DNA of 64,000 nucleotides from Clostridia bacterium (GTDB lineage Bacteria; Bacillota; Clostridia; Christensenellales; Aristaeellaceae), in assembly GCA_017521565.1 (NCBI GenBank), contig JAFXCE010000088.1, positions 1-64,000 of the forward strand, in the 5' to 3' direction. The position numbers and the translations under genes are program-made. Below are positions 48,167 to 56,938 of the stretch, in pieces. The notes below the pieces were generated by a model that searched no databases, was not told the origin of the DNA, and was given only the letters and a program-made list of their open reading frames with translations. The number at the start of each line of letters is the position of its first letter. The first letter of the stretch is position 1.

Positions 48167-48541
48167 TTACAGGATATCGTCTGCGATATAGGTCGACAGG
48201 CGCTTGACGTCCACGCCGCGAGCGAATTCAAAGCGTACCTTGCCCACGCTGGAAAACCACAGGTGCAGCTCGCTGTCCAGATCCACCATGCCGGCGGTTT
48301 CGATGGAGAAGGCCTGCACACGCTTATAAGGCAGGGAGGTATAATCGGTCTTCTTGCCGGTGATGCCCTGTACATTGAAGGCGATGACGCGTTTGTTTGT
48401 GAAGATCACGCCGTCGCGTAGGCCCTTGAAGCAGGCGATCACCTGCTCGCCGGGAATGAGCATCCCCTCGACCTGCTGCGCGCCTTTGCGGGGATCGACC
48501 TCCATGAGTTTCAGATATTCGGCATTCTTGAAATCGATCAT
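48167..48541 (-). CDS. Bacterial PH-domain protein
   Basis: A 124-residue cytoplasmic protein with a bPH-type fold: GMLIPGEQVIACFKGLRDGV, IFTNKRVIAFNVQGITGKKT (the typical 'T-KR-i' strand), YTSLPYKRVQAFSIETAG. Such proteins are small and of unknown function, often stress-linked. I start at 48541 (AGGAGG 7 bases upstream), since the longer frame crosses the promoter. A consensus promoter with an overlapping perfect operator lies upstream, so it is tightly regulated. Confidence 0.82.
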   Translation of the reverse strand: MIDFKNAEYLKLMEVDPRKGAQQVEGMLIPGEQVIACFKGLRDGVIFTNKRVIAFNVQGITGKKTDYTSLPYKRVQAFSIETAGMVDLDSELHLWFSSVGKVRFEFARGVDVKRLSTYIADDIL

Positions 48542-48562
48542 AGGATGACCTCCTGAGCTTGA

Positions 48563-48600
48563 GATACAAACATTGTATCGGTACAGGGATGCACTGTCAA
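48563..48600 (-). promoter_or_regulatory. Near-consensus promoter with overlapping operator for the PH-domain gene
   Basis: Minus strand: TTGACA (48600-48595), a 17-base spacer and TACAAT (48577-48572). GATACAA-ACA-TTGTATC (48563-48579), a perfect 7-base-arm inverted repeat, covers the -10 and the probable start. The repressor is unknown. Confidence 0.8.
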
Positions 48601-48626
48601 GCGCAGTGGACAGACCCAAAGAAAAA

Positions 48627-48655
48627 AGCGCATCTGCCGCATGGCAGATGCGCTT
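48627..48655 (-). terminator. Terminator of the 76-residue protein gene
   Basis: Minus strand: AAGCGCATCTGCC-ATGC-GGCAGATGCGCTT followed by TTTTC. Confidence 0.85.
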
Positions 48656-48666
48656 TGGTATGGCAA

Positions 48667-48897
48667 TTACTTGTTCTCCAGCCACTCGTTCGCCTTCTCG
48701 GCGGACATGCGCTTGATGGTCTCCTTGGCATACACGGACTTCTCGCCGCCAACGCCGTAGATAAAGAACTTGCCGCCCTCGGTCTTGTAGAGGGACTCTT
48801 CGTAGCCGGCCGGGTCACCGAACTCGCCGGAGGTGCGCTTCTCGATCAGCTCGGAAGCCTCGGTATCATACTCGATCTTGCAGATAATCTTCTTCAT
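48667..48897 (-). CDS. Small protein of unknown function (76 residues)
   Basis: A 76-residue acidic protein, IICKIEYDTEASELIEKRTS, then YEESLYKTEGGKFFIYGVGG and a C-terminal helix SAEKANEWLENK. It resembles small Firmicutes proteins with the layout 'YDT-A ... LY-t--G-fFlyg-GG ... A--Wle', which have no assigned function that I know. AAAGGAAA lies 9 bases upstream. Its leader of about 100 bases contains a GAGGGCA-TTC-TGCCCTC hairpin. Monocistronic. Confidence 0.7.
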   Translation of the reverse strand: MKKIICKIEYDTEASELIEKRTSGEFGDPAGYEESLYKTEGGKFFIYGVGGEKSVYAKETIKRMSAEKANEWLENK

Positions 48898-49003
48898 GGT
48901 GGTTGTTTTCCTTTCAATATAGGAGGGCAGAATGCCCTCGAAACATGCTTGATTTTGAATAGACTACGCTTTTGAAACATTCTGCTTCAGAAGCACGAGC
49001 GCT

Positions 49004-49032
49004 ATCATAACACAGAAATTTTAAAATAGCAA
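49004..49032 (-). promoter_or_regulatory. Promoter for the 76-residue protein
   Basis: Minus strand: TTGCTA (49032-49027), a 17-base spacer and TATGAT (49009-49004). The rest of the 48898-49150 gap shows only the leader hairpin at 48926-48942. Confidence 0.75.
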
Positions 49033-49150
49033 CACCTTGAAAAAAGAATGATGAATTCTGGTGCAAAAAACGGAGAGGGTTATGTGAATAAAGCAAAAAA
49101 CTGAGCCTGTTTCTGGAATAAGCGCCTATCATCAGACCAATTGATGGATG

Positions 49151-49181
49151 AAAAAAGCCCCTTCCTATCAGGAAAGGGCTT
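49151..49181 (-). terminator. Terminator of the arabinose operon
   Basis: Minus strand: AAGCCCTTTCCT-GATA-GGAAGGGGCTT followed by TTTTC. Confidence 0.85.
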
Positions 49182-49194
49182 GATATGGGTTGCA

Positions 49195-49890
49195 TCAGCG
49201 CTGGCCGTAATAGGCATTGGGACCGTGCTTGCGCATGTAGTGCTTATTGACCACATGCTGCGGCGCGGGCGCTGCGTTGGGGTTCACCATGCGGGTAAAT
49301 GCCGCCATCTTGGCGACCTCCTCAAGGACGACAGCGTGATACACAGCCTGCGCGGGGCTCTTTCCCCAGGCGAACGGGCCATGGCTGTGGCAGATCACGC
49401 CCGGAACGGCAACAGGATCGAGCTTGCGCTTGGTAAACTCCTCGATAATGACCGTGCCGGTGTTCTTCTCGTAATCTTCGTCAAGCTCCGCCTGCGTCAG
49501 ATGGCGCGCGCAGGGAACGGGACCATAGAAGTAGTCGGCATGCGTGGTGCCGTAGCAGGGGATATCCTCGCCTGCCTGCGCCCAACCGACGGCATAGGGG
49601 CTGTGCGTATGCACGATGCCGCCGAGCGTCGGGAACGCCTTGTACAGCTCGAGATGGGTCTTGGTGTCGGAGGAGGGATTGAGCTTGCCCTCGACCACCT
49701 TGCCGTCAAGGCTCAGGACGACGAGATCATCGACCGTCAGCTCGTCATAGCTGACGCCGGAGGGCTTGATGATCACCAGGCCGCTCTCGCGGTCGATACC
49801 CGACACGTTGCCCCAGGTATAGGTGACCAGACCACGCTGTGGAAGCTCCATATTGGCTTCAAAGACGGCTTTTTTGAGATTCTCCAGCAT
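49195..49890 (-). CDS. araD: L-ribulose-5-phosphate 4-epimerase
   Basis: A 231-residue class II aldolase-fold zinc enzyme that converts L-ribulose 5-phosphate to D-xylulose 5-phosphate, feeding the pentose phosphate pathway. The zinc ligands are in [20 protein letters not shown] and [10 protein letters not shown], and the N-terminal [15 protein letters not shown] and [11 protein letters not shown] bind phosphate. It is the last gene of the arabinose operon, 3 bases after araA, and is followed by the terminator. Confidence 0.95.
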   Translation of the reverse strand: MLENLKKAVFEANMELPQRGLVTYTWGNVSGIDRESGLVIIKPSGVSYDELTVDDLVVLSLDGKVVEGKLNPSSDTKTHLELYKAFPTLGGIVHTHSPYAVGWAQAGEDIPCYGTTHADYFYGPVPCARHLTQAELDEDYEKNTGTVIIEEFTKRKLDPVAVPGVICHSHGPFAWGKSPAQAVYHAVVLEEVAKMAAFTRMVNPNAAPAPQHVVNKHYMRKHGPNAYYGQR

Positions 49891-49893
49891 GAT

Positions 49894-51372
49894 TTACCTC
49901 AGCTTCCAGGCGAGATCGGCGAGGAAGAGTTCCTTCTCGAGGCTCTCGACGGTGGTATCCTTGGTGATGTGGACGTACTCGATGCCCATCATGGTGGCCC
50001 AGTCCTTCATCTGCTCGGCAGTGACGTCGTAGGACAGGACAGTGTGATGCGCGCCGCCGGCGGTGATCCAGCATTCCACGCCGGTGGTCAGGTTCGGCAT
50101 GGCCTCCCACATGACGCGGGCGGTCGGCAGGTTCGGCATCTCCATGATCGGCTTGACGCACTTGATATCCTGGCAGATCAGACGCAGGCGGCCGCCCATG
50201 TCGATCAGGCTGACGACGATCGCGTCGCCCTCGCGGCCTTCAAAGACCAGACGGGCAGGATCCTTTTCGTTCATGCCGATGCCGAGGTGGTGGGTCTCGA
50301 TGCGCGGACGGTCCGCAGCGACGGATGGGCAAACCTCAAGCATATGCGCGCCCAGGGAGTACATGCTGCCCGGGACGAGGTGATAGGTGTAATCCTCCAT
50401 GAAGGTGGTGCCGCCGGTCTGGCCTTCGGCAATCGCCTTCATGATCGCGGTCATAGCGGAGACCTTCCAGTCGCCCTCGCCGCCATAGCCGTAGCCCTGC
50501 GCCATCAGGTGCTGGCTCGCCAGGCCCGGCAGCTGCTCCATGCCATACAGATCCTGGAACGTGTTCGCAAACGCCATGCAGCCCTCAGCATCGAGCATTT
50601 TCTTCATCGCGATTTCCTCGCGGGCCTGATAGCGGATCGCGGCGGTGTTCTCGGTCTTGAAGTCGTACGCGGCGGCGTATTCGGCCATCTTCGCGTCGAG
50701 CTCTTCCTCGGTCACAGCGTTCATTTCTTTGACCAGATCGCCGACAGCCCAGGTGTTGACCTGCCAGCCGAGCTTGGCCTGCACTTCGACCTTGTCGCCT
50801 TCGGTGACGGCGACTTCGCGCATGTTGTCGCCGAAGCGCATGACCTTGAGCTCCTTGGAGAACGCAGCGCCGACGGCGGAACGCATCCAGCTGCCCAGAC
50901 GCTTCTGGACGGACTCGTCTTTCCAGTAGCCGGCGATGACCTTGCGCGGCATGCGCAGGCGGGCGGCGATGAAGCCATGCTCGCGGTCGCCGTGGGCGGC
51001 CTGGTTGAGGTTCATGAAGTCCATGTCGATCTCTTCGTTCGGGATCTCGAGGTTATACTGCGTGGCGAGGTGGCAGTAGGGCTTCTGCAGGTTGACCAGA
51101 CCGTTGATCCACATCTTGGACGGGGAGAAGGTGTGACACCAGGTGATGATGCCGGCGCACTTCTTGTCGTAGTTCGCTTCTGCCACGATATCGCGGATCT
51201 GCGCGTTGCTCATCGCGGTGACCTTGTAGACGACCTTGCACGGCAGGTTGCCGGAGGCGTTGAGCGCTTCGGCCATTTCGGCGGCACGGACGGCGACGGT
51301 GTCAAGGACTTCCTGTCCATACAGGCTCTGGCTGCCGACCACAAACCAGAATTCATACTGCTTCATGCTCAT
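49894..51372 (-). CDS. araA: L-arabinose isomerase
   Basis: A 492-residue enzyme that converts L-arabinose to L-ribulose. The family pattern is clear: YEFWFVVGSQSLYGQEVL at the N-terminus, GIITWCHTFSPSKMWINGL, MDFMNLNQAAHGDREHGF, and catalytic Glu in GYGYGGEGDWKVSAM and TFMEDYTYHL. AAAGGAG lies 9 bases before the ATG. It lies between araB and araD in the operon. Confidence 0.96.
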   Translation of the reverse strand: MSMKQYEFWFVVGSQSLYGQEVLDTVAVRAAEMAEALNASGNLPCKVVYKVTAMSNAQIRDIVAEANYDKKCAGIITWCHTFSPSKMWINGLVNLQKPYCHLATQYNLEIPNEEIDMDFMNLNQAAHGDREHGFIAARLRMPRKVIAGYWKDESVQKRLGSWMRSAVGAAFSKELKVMRFGDNMREVAVTEGDKVEVQAKLGWQVNTWAVGDLVKEMNAVTEEELDAKMAEYAAAYDFKTENTAAIRYQAREEIAMKKMLDAEGCMAFANTFQDLYGMEQLPGLASQHLMAQGYGYGGEGDWKVSAMTAIMKAIAEGQTGGTTFMEDYTYHLVPGSMYSLGAHMLEVCPSVAADRPRIETHHLGIGMNEKDPARLVFEGREGDAIVVSLIDMGGRLRLICQDIKCVKPIMEMPNLPTARVMWEAMPNLTTGVECWITAGGAHHTVLSYDVTAEQMKDWATMMGIEYVHITKDTTVESLEKELFLADLAWKLR

Positions 51373-51407
51373 GTGATATCGCTCCTTTGCTCAGTGGTTG
51401 TTGTGTC

Positions 51408-53006
51408 TTACTGAATATGCTCGATCGCAGCCTTCTCAGCGGGCAGGGCTGCGACAAACTGACGGGTGTAACGCTCGATGCCCTCGACGTCCGCCTGATC
51501 GGGCGCGACGGTCGAACTCTTGGCTGTGGCAAAGACCTTTTCGTTCAGATACGCTTCCAGCGTCTGGCCTTCGGCCTTGTTCACGCGGTAGGCAGCCAGC
51601 AGCGCCATGCCCCACGGGCCGCCTTCTCCGGCGGTCTCCATGACGGAAATTGGCGTGTTCAGGCTGTCGGCAAGGATCTTCTGGCCGGCGACCGGAGTCT
51701 TGAAATAGCCGCCGTGGCCAAGGAGGGAATCAATCTGCACGTTTTCCTTCGCAAGGATGTCCATGCCCAGCTTCAGGCTGCTCATCGCGCCAGCGACGAG
51801 GCTGCGGGAGAAGTTGGCGAAGGTCAGCGCAGCGTCCGGCGTGCGGATCATCATCGGACGGCCTTCGTTCAGGTCGACGACCGGCTCGCCGGAGAGCAGC
51901 GGCACGTTGATCACGCCGCCGCAGTCCTTGTCGCCCTCAAGCGCGGAGGTGAACATGGCGGTGTAGATATCGCCCATGCTGACAGTCAGGCCGGAAGCCT
52001 TGGCAAAACCAGCCAGCACGCCCGCCCAGGCGTTGATGTCGCTGGTGCAGTTGTTGCAGTGCACCATGGCGACGGGCTTGCCGGTCGGGGTGGTAACCAT
52101 GTCAATCTCCGGATAGACCTTAGAGAGCGGCTTTTCCAGAACGACCATCGCAAAGACGGAAGTGCCGGCGGAAACATTGCCTGTACGCACGGCGACAGCG
52201 TTGGTTGCGGTCATGCCGGTGCCCGCGTCTCCCTCGGGCGGGGCGAACGGCGTACCGGCTTCGAGCGTGCCGGTCGGGTCGAGCAGCCTTGCGCCGTCAG
52301 GCGTCAAGCTGCCTGCATCCTCGCCTGCGTTCAGCACGGCGGGGAGGACGTCCAGCAGCTTCCAGCCGTAGCCCTTTCTGGCGACAGCGTCGTCGAACAG
52401 ACGGGCCATACGCGCGTCATAATTGCAGCTTTCGCTGTCTACGGGGAACATACCAGAGGCTTCGCCCACGCCGAGCACCTGCTTGCCGGTCAGCTTCCAG
52501 TGGACATAGCCTGCGAGGGTGGTCAGATGGGAGAGCTGGGGCAGGTGCGCTTCACCGTTCAGGATCGCCTGATACAGGTGCGCGATGCTCCAGCGCTGGG
52601 GAATATTGAAGTCAAACAGGGTCGTCAAGACTTCAGCGGCCTTGGCCGTCATGGTGTTGCGCCAGGTGCGGAACTCGCAGAGCTGATTGCCGTCCTTGTC
52701 AAAGGGCAGATAGCCGTGCATCATGGCGGAAATGCCAAGGCCCGCGAGCTTTGCGAGCTTCACGCCATAGAGCTCCTCGACATTGCGCGAGAGGGCGGCA
52801 TAGGCGTCCTGGACGCCCGTCCATACGTCGTCAAGGTGATAGGTCCAGACGCCGTTTTCCAGCCGGTTTTCCCAGGTGTGGTCGCCGGAAGCGATCGGTG
52901 CATGATCTTCGCCGATCAGGACGGCTTTGATGCGGGTAGAGCCCAGCTCCACGCCCAACACGGCGCGGCCTTCAGCGATATAGGCAGCAATGGAAGAATT
53001 GTTCAT
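51408..53006 (-). CDS. araB: L-ribulokinase (FGGY family)
   Basis: A 532-residue sugar kinase, predicted to phosphorylate L-ribulose. The FGGY N-terminal domain opens AVLGVELGSTRIKAVLIGED; the phosphate region is TGNVSAGTSVFAMV and the C-terminal domain has LGHGGYFKTPVAGQKILADS and ETAGEGGPWGMALLAAY. It belongs to the FGGY branch distinct from E. coli AraB, and its position beside araA and araD supports ribulokinase over xylulokinase. I use the ATG at 53006, with AAGGAAGG about 9 bases upstream, rather than the one at 53030. Confidence 0.88.
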   Translation of the reverse strand: MNNSSIAAYIAEGRAVLGVELGSTRIKAVLIGEDHAPIASGDHTWENRLENGVWTYHLDDVWTGVQDAYAALSRNVEELYGVKLAKLAGLGISAMMHGYLPFDKDGNQLCEFRTWRNTMTAKAAEVLTTLFDFNIPQRWSIAHLYQAILNGEAHLPQLSHLTTLAGYVHWKLTGKQVLGVGEASGMFPVDSESCNYDARMARLFDDAVARKGYGWKLLDVLPAVLNAGEDAGSLTPDGARLLDPTGTLEAGTPFAPPEGDAGTGMTATNAVAVRTGNVSAGTSVFAMVVLEKPLSKVYPEIDMVTTPTGKPVAMVHCNNCTSDINAWAGVLAGFAKASGLTVSMGDIYTAMFTSALEGDKDCGGVINVPLLSGEPVVDLNEGRPMMIRTPDAALTFANFSRSLVAGAMSSLKLGMDILAKENVQIDSLLGHGGYFKTPVAGQKILADSLNTPISVMETAGEGGPWGMALLAAYRVNKAEGQTLEAYLNEKVFATAKSSTVAPDQADVEGIERYTRQFVAALPAEKAAIEHIQ

Positions 53007-53045
53007 GTGGATATTCCTTCCTTCTCTCATAACGAAAATGATGAC

Positions 53046-53090
53046 GGGAGACTGTGGCGGATCGACTCATCGTTCGCCGGACAGTCTCCC
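53046..53090 (-). promoter_or_regulatory. Intercistronic hairpin between the importer and catabolic genes
   Basis: GGGAGACTGT (53046-53055) pairs with ACAGTCTCCC (53081-53090), with inner GGCG/CGCC. There is no T tract. It may set the ratio of importer to enzyme mRNA. Confidence 0.5.
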
Positions 53091-53111
53091 GCCATGGAAA
53101 GGGATGATGCT

Positions 53112-54191
53112 TTATTCTTTCTTGGTTGCCGGCGCGGTTTTCTTCTTCTTTTTGAAGAGATTGCCGTGCATGACGATCTGCTGCAGGGCGACAAAGAGCA
53201 GCACGAGCAGACCGGTGATGATCTTGCCCCACCAGGAGGAGAGGGTGCCGTTGAAGGTGATCAGGCAGGGGATGACGGCCTTGAGCAGCACGCCGAAGAA
53301 CGTGCCGACCATGTAGCCGACGCCGCCGGAAAGGAGCACGCCGCCGATAACCGCGGCGGAGATGACGTCGAGCTCGCCGCCCTGAAGCGCAAGGTTCCAG
53401 CCGGACTTGACGTAGAGGGAATAGGCGATGCCCGCCAGCGCGGAACAGAAGCCGTTGAAGGCGTAGACCATCATCTTCGTCTTGTCAACCGGCAGGCCCA
53501 TCAGGCGGGCAGACTGCTCGTTGCCGCCGATGGCGTATACGTTGCGGCCGAAGCGGGTCTTCTGCAGGATGTAGGTGCCGATGAGGATCATCACGATGAA
53601 CATCACGACGTTCAGGTTGATGTAGGCGACGGGCTTGATCTTGACCCATTCGCCGTTCTTGAGCGTCATGAAGTACATCTTCCAGCCGGCCATCTTATCG
53701 ATGAGCTCGTTGTCGATGGAGATGGAGTCGCGGCTGATCAGAGAACAGACGCCGCGCGCGAGGAACATACCGGTCAGGGTTGCGACGAACGGCGGAATCT
53801 TGAGGTAGGTGACCAGCGCGCCCATGCCAAGGCCCAGCAGGATGCCGACCAGGATGGAGAACACCATGCAGATCACCGGATGGATGTTCAGCACGGTTGT
53901 GCCATAGGCGATGAACATGCCGGTGAGAGAAGCGACGGCGGCGACGGACAGGTCGATGCCGCCGGTGATCAGCACCATCGTCATGCCGACGGCGGAGATA
54001 CCGATATAGGCGTTATCCACGAAGAGCATGGCGAACGTGCGCAGCTTGGTGAAGCCCTTGTCGCCGTAGAGAATCGCGCCGAAGAGATAGATGGCCAGGA
54101 AGATGCCGATGGTGGCGAGCACCATGATGTACTTGGGATTGGTAACGAAATTGATCAACTTGTTGCTTTTCTTCTTAGCCACGGAGCTCAC
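53112..54191 (-). CDS. yjfF: Sugar ABC permease, YjfF-like
   Basis: A 359-residue inner-membrane permease of the ribose/galactofuranose ABC type (BPD_transp_2). Hydrophobic segments run throughout, with the conserved AVGMTMVLITGGIDLSVAAV and RNVYAIGGNEQSARLMGLPV. The sequence pattern and operon order match E. coli YjfF, partner of YtfT. It overlaps the ytfT-like gene by 17 bases and ends in a short Lys-rich tail (FKKKKKTAPATKKE). With YtfT it forms the transmembrane channel; arabinose, perhaps as the furanose, is the likely cargo. Confidence 0.87.
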   Translation of the reverse strand: MSSVAKKKSNKLINFVTNPKYIMVLATIGIFLAIYLFGAILYGDKGFTKLRTFAMLFVDNAYIGISAVGMTMVLITGGIDLSVAAVASLTGMFIAYGTTVLNIHPVICMVFSILVGILLGLGMGALVTYLKIPPFVATLTGMFLARGVCSLISRDSISIDNELIDKMAGWKMYFMTLKNGEWVKIKPVAYINLNVVMFIVMILIGTYILQKTRFGRNVYAIGGNEQSARLMGLPVDKTKMMVYAFNGFCSALAGIAYSLYVKSGWNLALQGGELDVISAAVIGGVLLSGGVGYMVGTFFGVLLKAVIPCLITFNGTLSSWWGKIITGLLVLLFVALQQIVMHGNLFKKKKKTAPATKKE

Positions 54192-55233
54192 CTGCCTTCT
54201 GCTTGCGCGCGTTGCGGGTAGCCATCCACTTGCCGAACGGTTCGGACTGGATGACGATGACGACGAGAATGATTGCAGCCTTGAAGGCCATGATGGATTC
54301 GGACGTGATGCCGAAGTAATACACCAGTGTGGTGATCGTGCGGATGATGATGGAGCCGACGATCGTACCGGTCAGGGAGAATTTGCCGCCGGTCATGCTC
54401 GTGCCGCCCAGAACGACGGCGAGAATGGCGTCCATTTCGTAGTTTACGCCTGCGTTGTTGGAGTCGCAGGAGGAGATTCGGCTGGAATAGATCAGGCCCG
54501 CGATACCGGAGAGGAAACCGGTGAGCGTGTAGACGATCATGATGATGCGGTCGGACTTGAGGCCCGTCACGCGGGAAGCGTTCGGATTGACGCCGACAGA
54601 TTCAACGAACGTGCCGAATGCCGTCTTGCGTACGAAGATCATCACGCAGACACACACGACGATGGTGATGATGATCGGGAAGGGAAGCGCGAACAGGCTG
54701 CCCTGGCCGATGAAGCGGTACGGCGTATAGCCGGTGGTGAACTGCTTGCCGTTGGTGGCAATCTGCGCGATGCCGCGGCCGGCCACCATCAGAATCAGGG
54801 TCGCGATGATCGGCTGCAGCTTAAACTTGCCAATCAGCACACCATTGAACAGACCCATGAGCGTACAAATGATCAGAGGAACGACGATGACCAGAATGAA
54901 CGGATAGACGGTGTAATCGCCCGGGGTGGGGTACAGGGTTACGTCCCAGCGCAGGAACTTAAGCGCAAACGCGCCGGCAACGGCGACCAATGCGCCGACA
55001 GAGATGTCCGTACCGCCCAGCGCGATGACCATCGTCATGCCCATGGCGATAATGGTGATCTCGGCACTGCGGTTGATGATGTCGATCAGCGAGCCGTAGA
55101 GCATGCCGGTTGTCTGATTGTATTCGATGCTGAAGAAGCCCGGTTCAAGAATACCAGCGACGGCGAGGATCAGCAGTTCGGCGATGACCGCCCAAGTCAG
55201 CTTGTTTTTAAAGATGGATTCCTTGCTCTTCAT
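54175..55233 (-). CDS. ytfT: Sugar ABC permease, YtfT-like
   Basis: A 352-residue permease of the BPD_transp_2 family with the signature AMGMTMVIALGGTDISVGAL and GTFVESVGVNPNASRVTGLK. It pairs with the YjfF-like permease encoded downstream. Its start overlaps the ATPase gene's stop by 4 bases, and its end overlaps yjfF, so all three are translationally coupled. Confidence 0.87.
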   Translation of the reverse strand: MKSKESIFKNKLTWAVIAELLILAVAGILEPGFFSIEYNQTTGMLYGSLIDIINRSAEITIIAMGMTMVIALGGTDISVGALVAVAGAFALKFLRWDVTLYPTPGDYTVYPFILVIVVPLIICTLMGLFNGVLIGKFKLQPIIATLILMVAGRGIAQIATNGKQFTTGYTPYRFIGQGSLFALPFPIIITIVVCVCVMIFVRKTAFGTFVESVGVNPNASRVTGLKSDRIIMIVYTLTGFLSGIAGLIYSSRISSCDSNNAGVNYEMDAILAVVLGGTSMTGGKFSLTGTIVGSIIIRTITTLVYYFGITSESIMAFKAAIILVVIVIQSEPFGKWMATRNARKQKAGELRG

Positions 55234-56744
55234 GCGGTCTCACCTACCTTTTCGCCTGCAATGATGCGCATGATATCAGCCTGCGTGCAGTTCTCGCCAT
55301 TGAGCTCGCCGGCCTTCTTGCCGTCGCGCATGACAATGATGCGGTTGGAGCAGCGGATGATTTCATCCAGTTCGGAGCTGATAAAGATGATGGACATGCC
55401 CTCTTCGCACATCTGCAGCATCAGGCGCTGGATCTCGGCTTTGGCGCCGACGTCGATGCCGCGGGTCGGCTCGTCGAGGATCAGCAGATCCGGATCGGTT
55501 GCCATCCAGCGGGCAAGAATAACCTTCTGCTGATTGCCGCCGGAGAGCTCCTTGATCTTCTTCTCGGCGTCCGGAGTGGCGATGGCGAGAAGCTTGATGT
55601 ACTTGTCGGCCAGTTCGTCCTGCTCCTTGCGGCTCATCGGCTTCATCATGCCGCGGCGTGCCTGCAGGGCAAGCGCAATATTTTCGCGGATGGTCAGATC
55701 GCCGATGATGCCGTCGCGCTTGCGGTCTTCCGGACAGAAGGCGATCTTATGGTTGATGGCGTCCATCGGCTCGCCGATCTTGACGGGGATGCCGGCGATC
55801 TTGAGGTCGCCGTTTGCCATCTTCGTGACGCCGAAGATCATCTCGGCGGTTTCGGTACGGCCGGAGCCGAGCAGGCCGGCAAAGCCGAGCAGCTCGCCCT
55901 TTTTCTGGCCGAAAGAGATATCTTCAACCTTGCCCGGAACGCCGATGTGGTTAGCTTCGAGCATCATGGCGGCGTCTTCCTTCTGTGCGGCGCGCTTGAG
56001 GTCGAAGATCTGATCAAGGTCTTTGCCGATCATGCTGGAAACGAGCTCGAGCTTGGTAATCTCATTGGCATTGTAGATGCCGACGAGCTTGCCGTTGCGC
56101 AGGACCGTCATGCGGTCGCTCATCTCGAAGACCTGATCGAGGAAGTGTGTGATGAAGATGATGCCGATGCCCTGCGCCTTGAGGTCGCGCATGACGTCAA
56201 AGAGCTTCTTGACTTCGTCGCTGTCCAGCGAGGAGGTCGGCTCGTCGAGGATCAGCACCTTGGCGTCAACGTCCACCGCGCGGGCGATGGAGACCATCTG
56301 CTGAATGGCGGTGGAGAACTGGGAGAGCGGACGGGTAACATCGATATGCACGTGGAAACGCTCGAGCAGCTCATTGGAGCGCCTGTTGATTTCCTTCCAG
56401 TCGATCTGGCCGCGCTTCATGGGCTGGCGGCCGATGAAGATGTTCTCGGCAACGGAAAGGTTGTCGCACAGGTTGATCTCCTGGAACACGGTAGAAATGC
56501 CCATGTCCATGGCGTTCTTGGGGTCGGTGGGGCGGATTTCCTTGCCTTCAAGCTCGATCTTGCCAGCGTCCATCTTGTTGACGCCGGTGAGACACTTGAT
56601 CAGCGTGGACTTGCCCGCACCATTTTCGCCCAGAAGCGCGTGGACTTCGCCGCGGCGGAGGGTGAAATCCACGCCGTCGAGCGCCTTGACACCCGGGAAC
56701 TGGATTTCGATTCCTCTCATGGTGAGGATAACATCACGATCCAA
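55230..56744 (-). CDS. ytfR: Sugar ABC ATPase, YtfR-like
   Basis: A 504-residue double ATPase of the ribose/galactofuranose importer class. The first domain has Walker A GENGAGKST, a degenerate signature (FSTAIQQMVS) and Walker B VLILDEPTSS. The second has LLGSGRTETAEMIFG, LSGGNQQK and Walker B LLILDEPTRG. It follows E. coli YtfR closely (FPGVKALDGVDFTLRRGEVH, TVFQEINL). The frame opens at a TTG (56744) with AAGGGA 9 bases upstream and in-frame stops just before it; an ATG nine codons later (56717) is the alternative but would trim conserved sequence little. Confidence 0.88.
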   Translation of the reverse strand: MDRDVILTMRGIEIQFPGVKALDGVDFTLRRGEVHALLGENGAGKSTLIKCLTGVNKMDAGKIELEGKEIRPTDPKNAMDMGISTVFQEINLCDNLSVAENIFIGRQPMKRGQIDWKEINRRSNELLERFHVHIDVTRPLSQFSTAIQQMVSIARAVDVDAKVLILDEPTSSLDSDEVKKLFDVMRDLKAQGIGIIFITHFLDQVFEMSDRMTVLRNGKLVGIYNANEITKLELVSSMIGKDLDQIFDLKRAAQKEDAAMMLEANHIGVPGKVEDISFGQKKGELLGFAGLLGSGRTETAEMIFGVTKMANGDLKIAGIPVKIGEPMDAINHKIAFCPEDRKRDGIIGDLTIRENIALALQARRGMMKPMSRKEQDELADKYIKLLAIATPDAEKKIKELSGGNQQKVILARWMATDPDLLILDEPTRGIDVGAKAEIQRLMLQMCEEGMSIIFISSELDEIIRCSNRIIVMRDGKKAGELNGENCTQADIMRIIAGEKVGETA

Positions 56745-56857
56745 AGTTCATCATCCCTTCGGTAATGGTATTGTGAATCCGGTCATGCTGTCCGGATTGG
56801 ATTTGCTTGATGGTCTCTAGTCAGGTTGGAGGCGAATACCGGAAATTCGACTGAAAA

Positions 56858-56926
56858 GCGGATGGGAGTTTCCTCCCATCCGCTGCAGGGTCAGTTCGTG
56901 TGTATCCGTCAACGGTCAACGGATAC
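56858..56926 (-). promoter_or_regulatory. Two hairpins between the binding-protein and ATPase genes
   Basis: AGCGGATGGGA / TCCCATCCGCT (56858-56883), followed on the minus strand by TTTTCAG, and GTATCCGT / ACGGATAC (56902-56926) directly after the binding-protein stop. The first is terminator-like. Together they probably keep binding-protein mRNA in excess over the rest of the operon. Confidence 0.65.
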
Positions 56927-56938
56927 GTAATGGGTATC

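Noticed and set aside
49141-54221. Very long open frames on the plus strand (757 and 944 codons) opposite araD, araA, araB and the permeases
   Set aside because: They mirror genes with clear family matches on the minus strand. Their Asp/His/Gly/Arg-rich composition is what high GC at third codon positions produces on the opposite strand, and they have no ribosome sites or domains.
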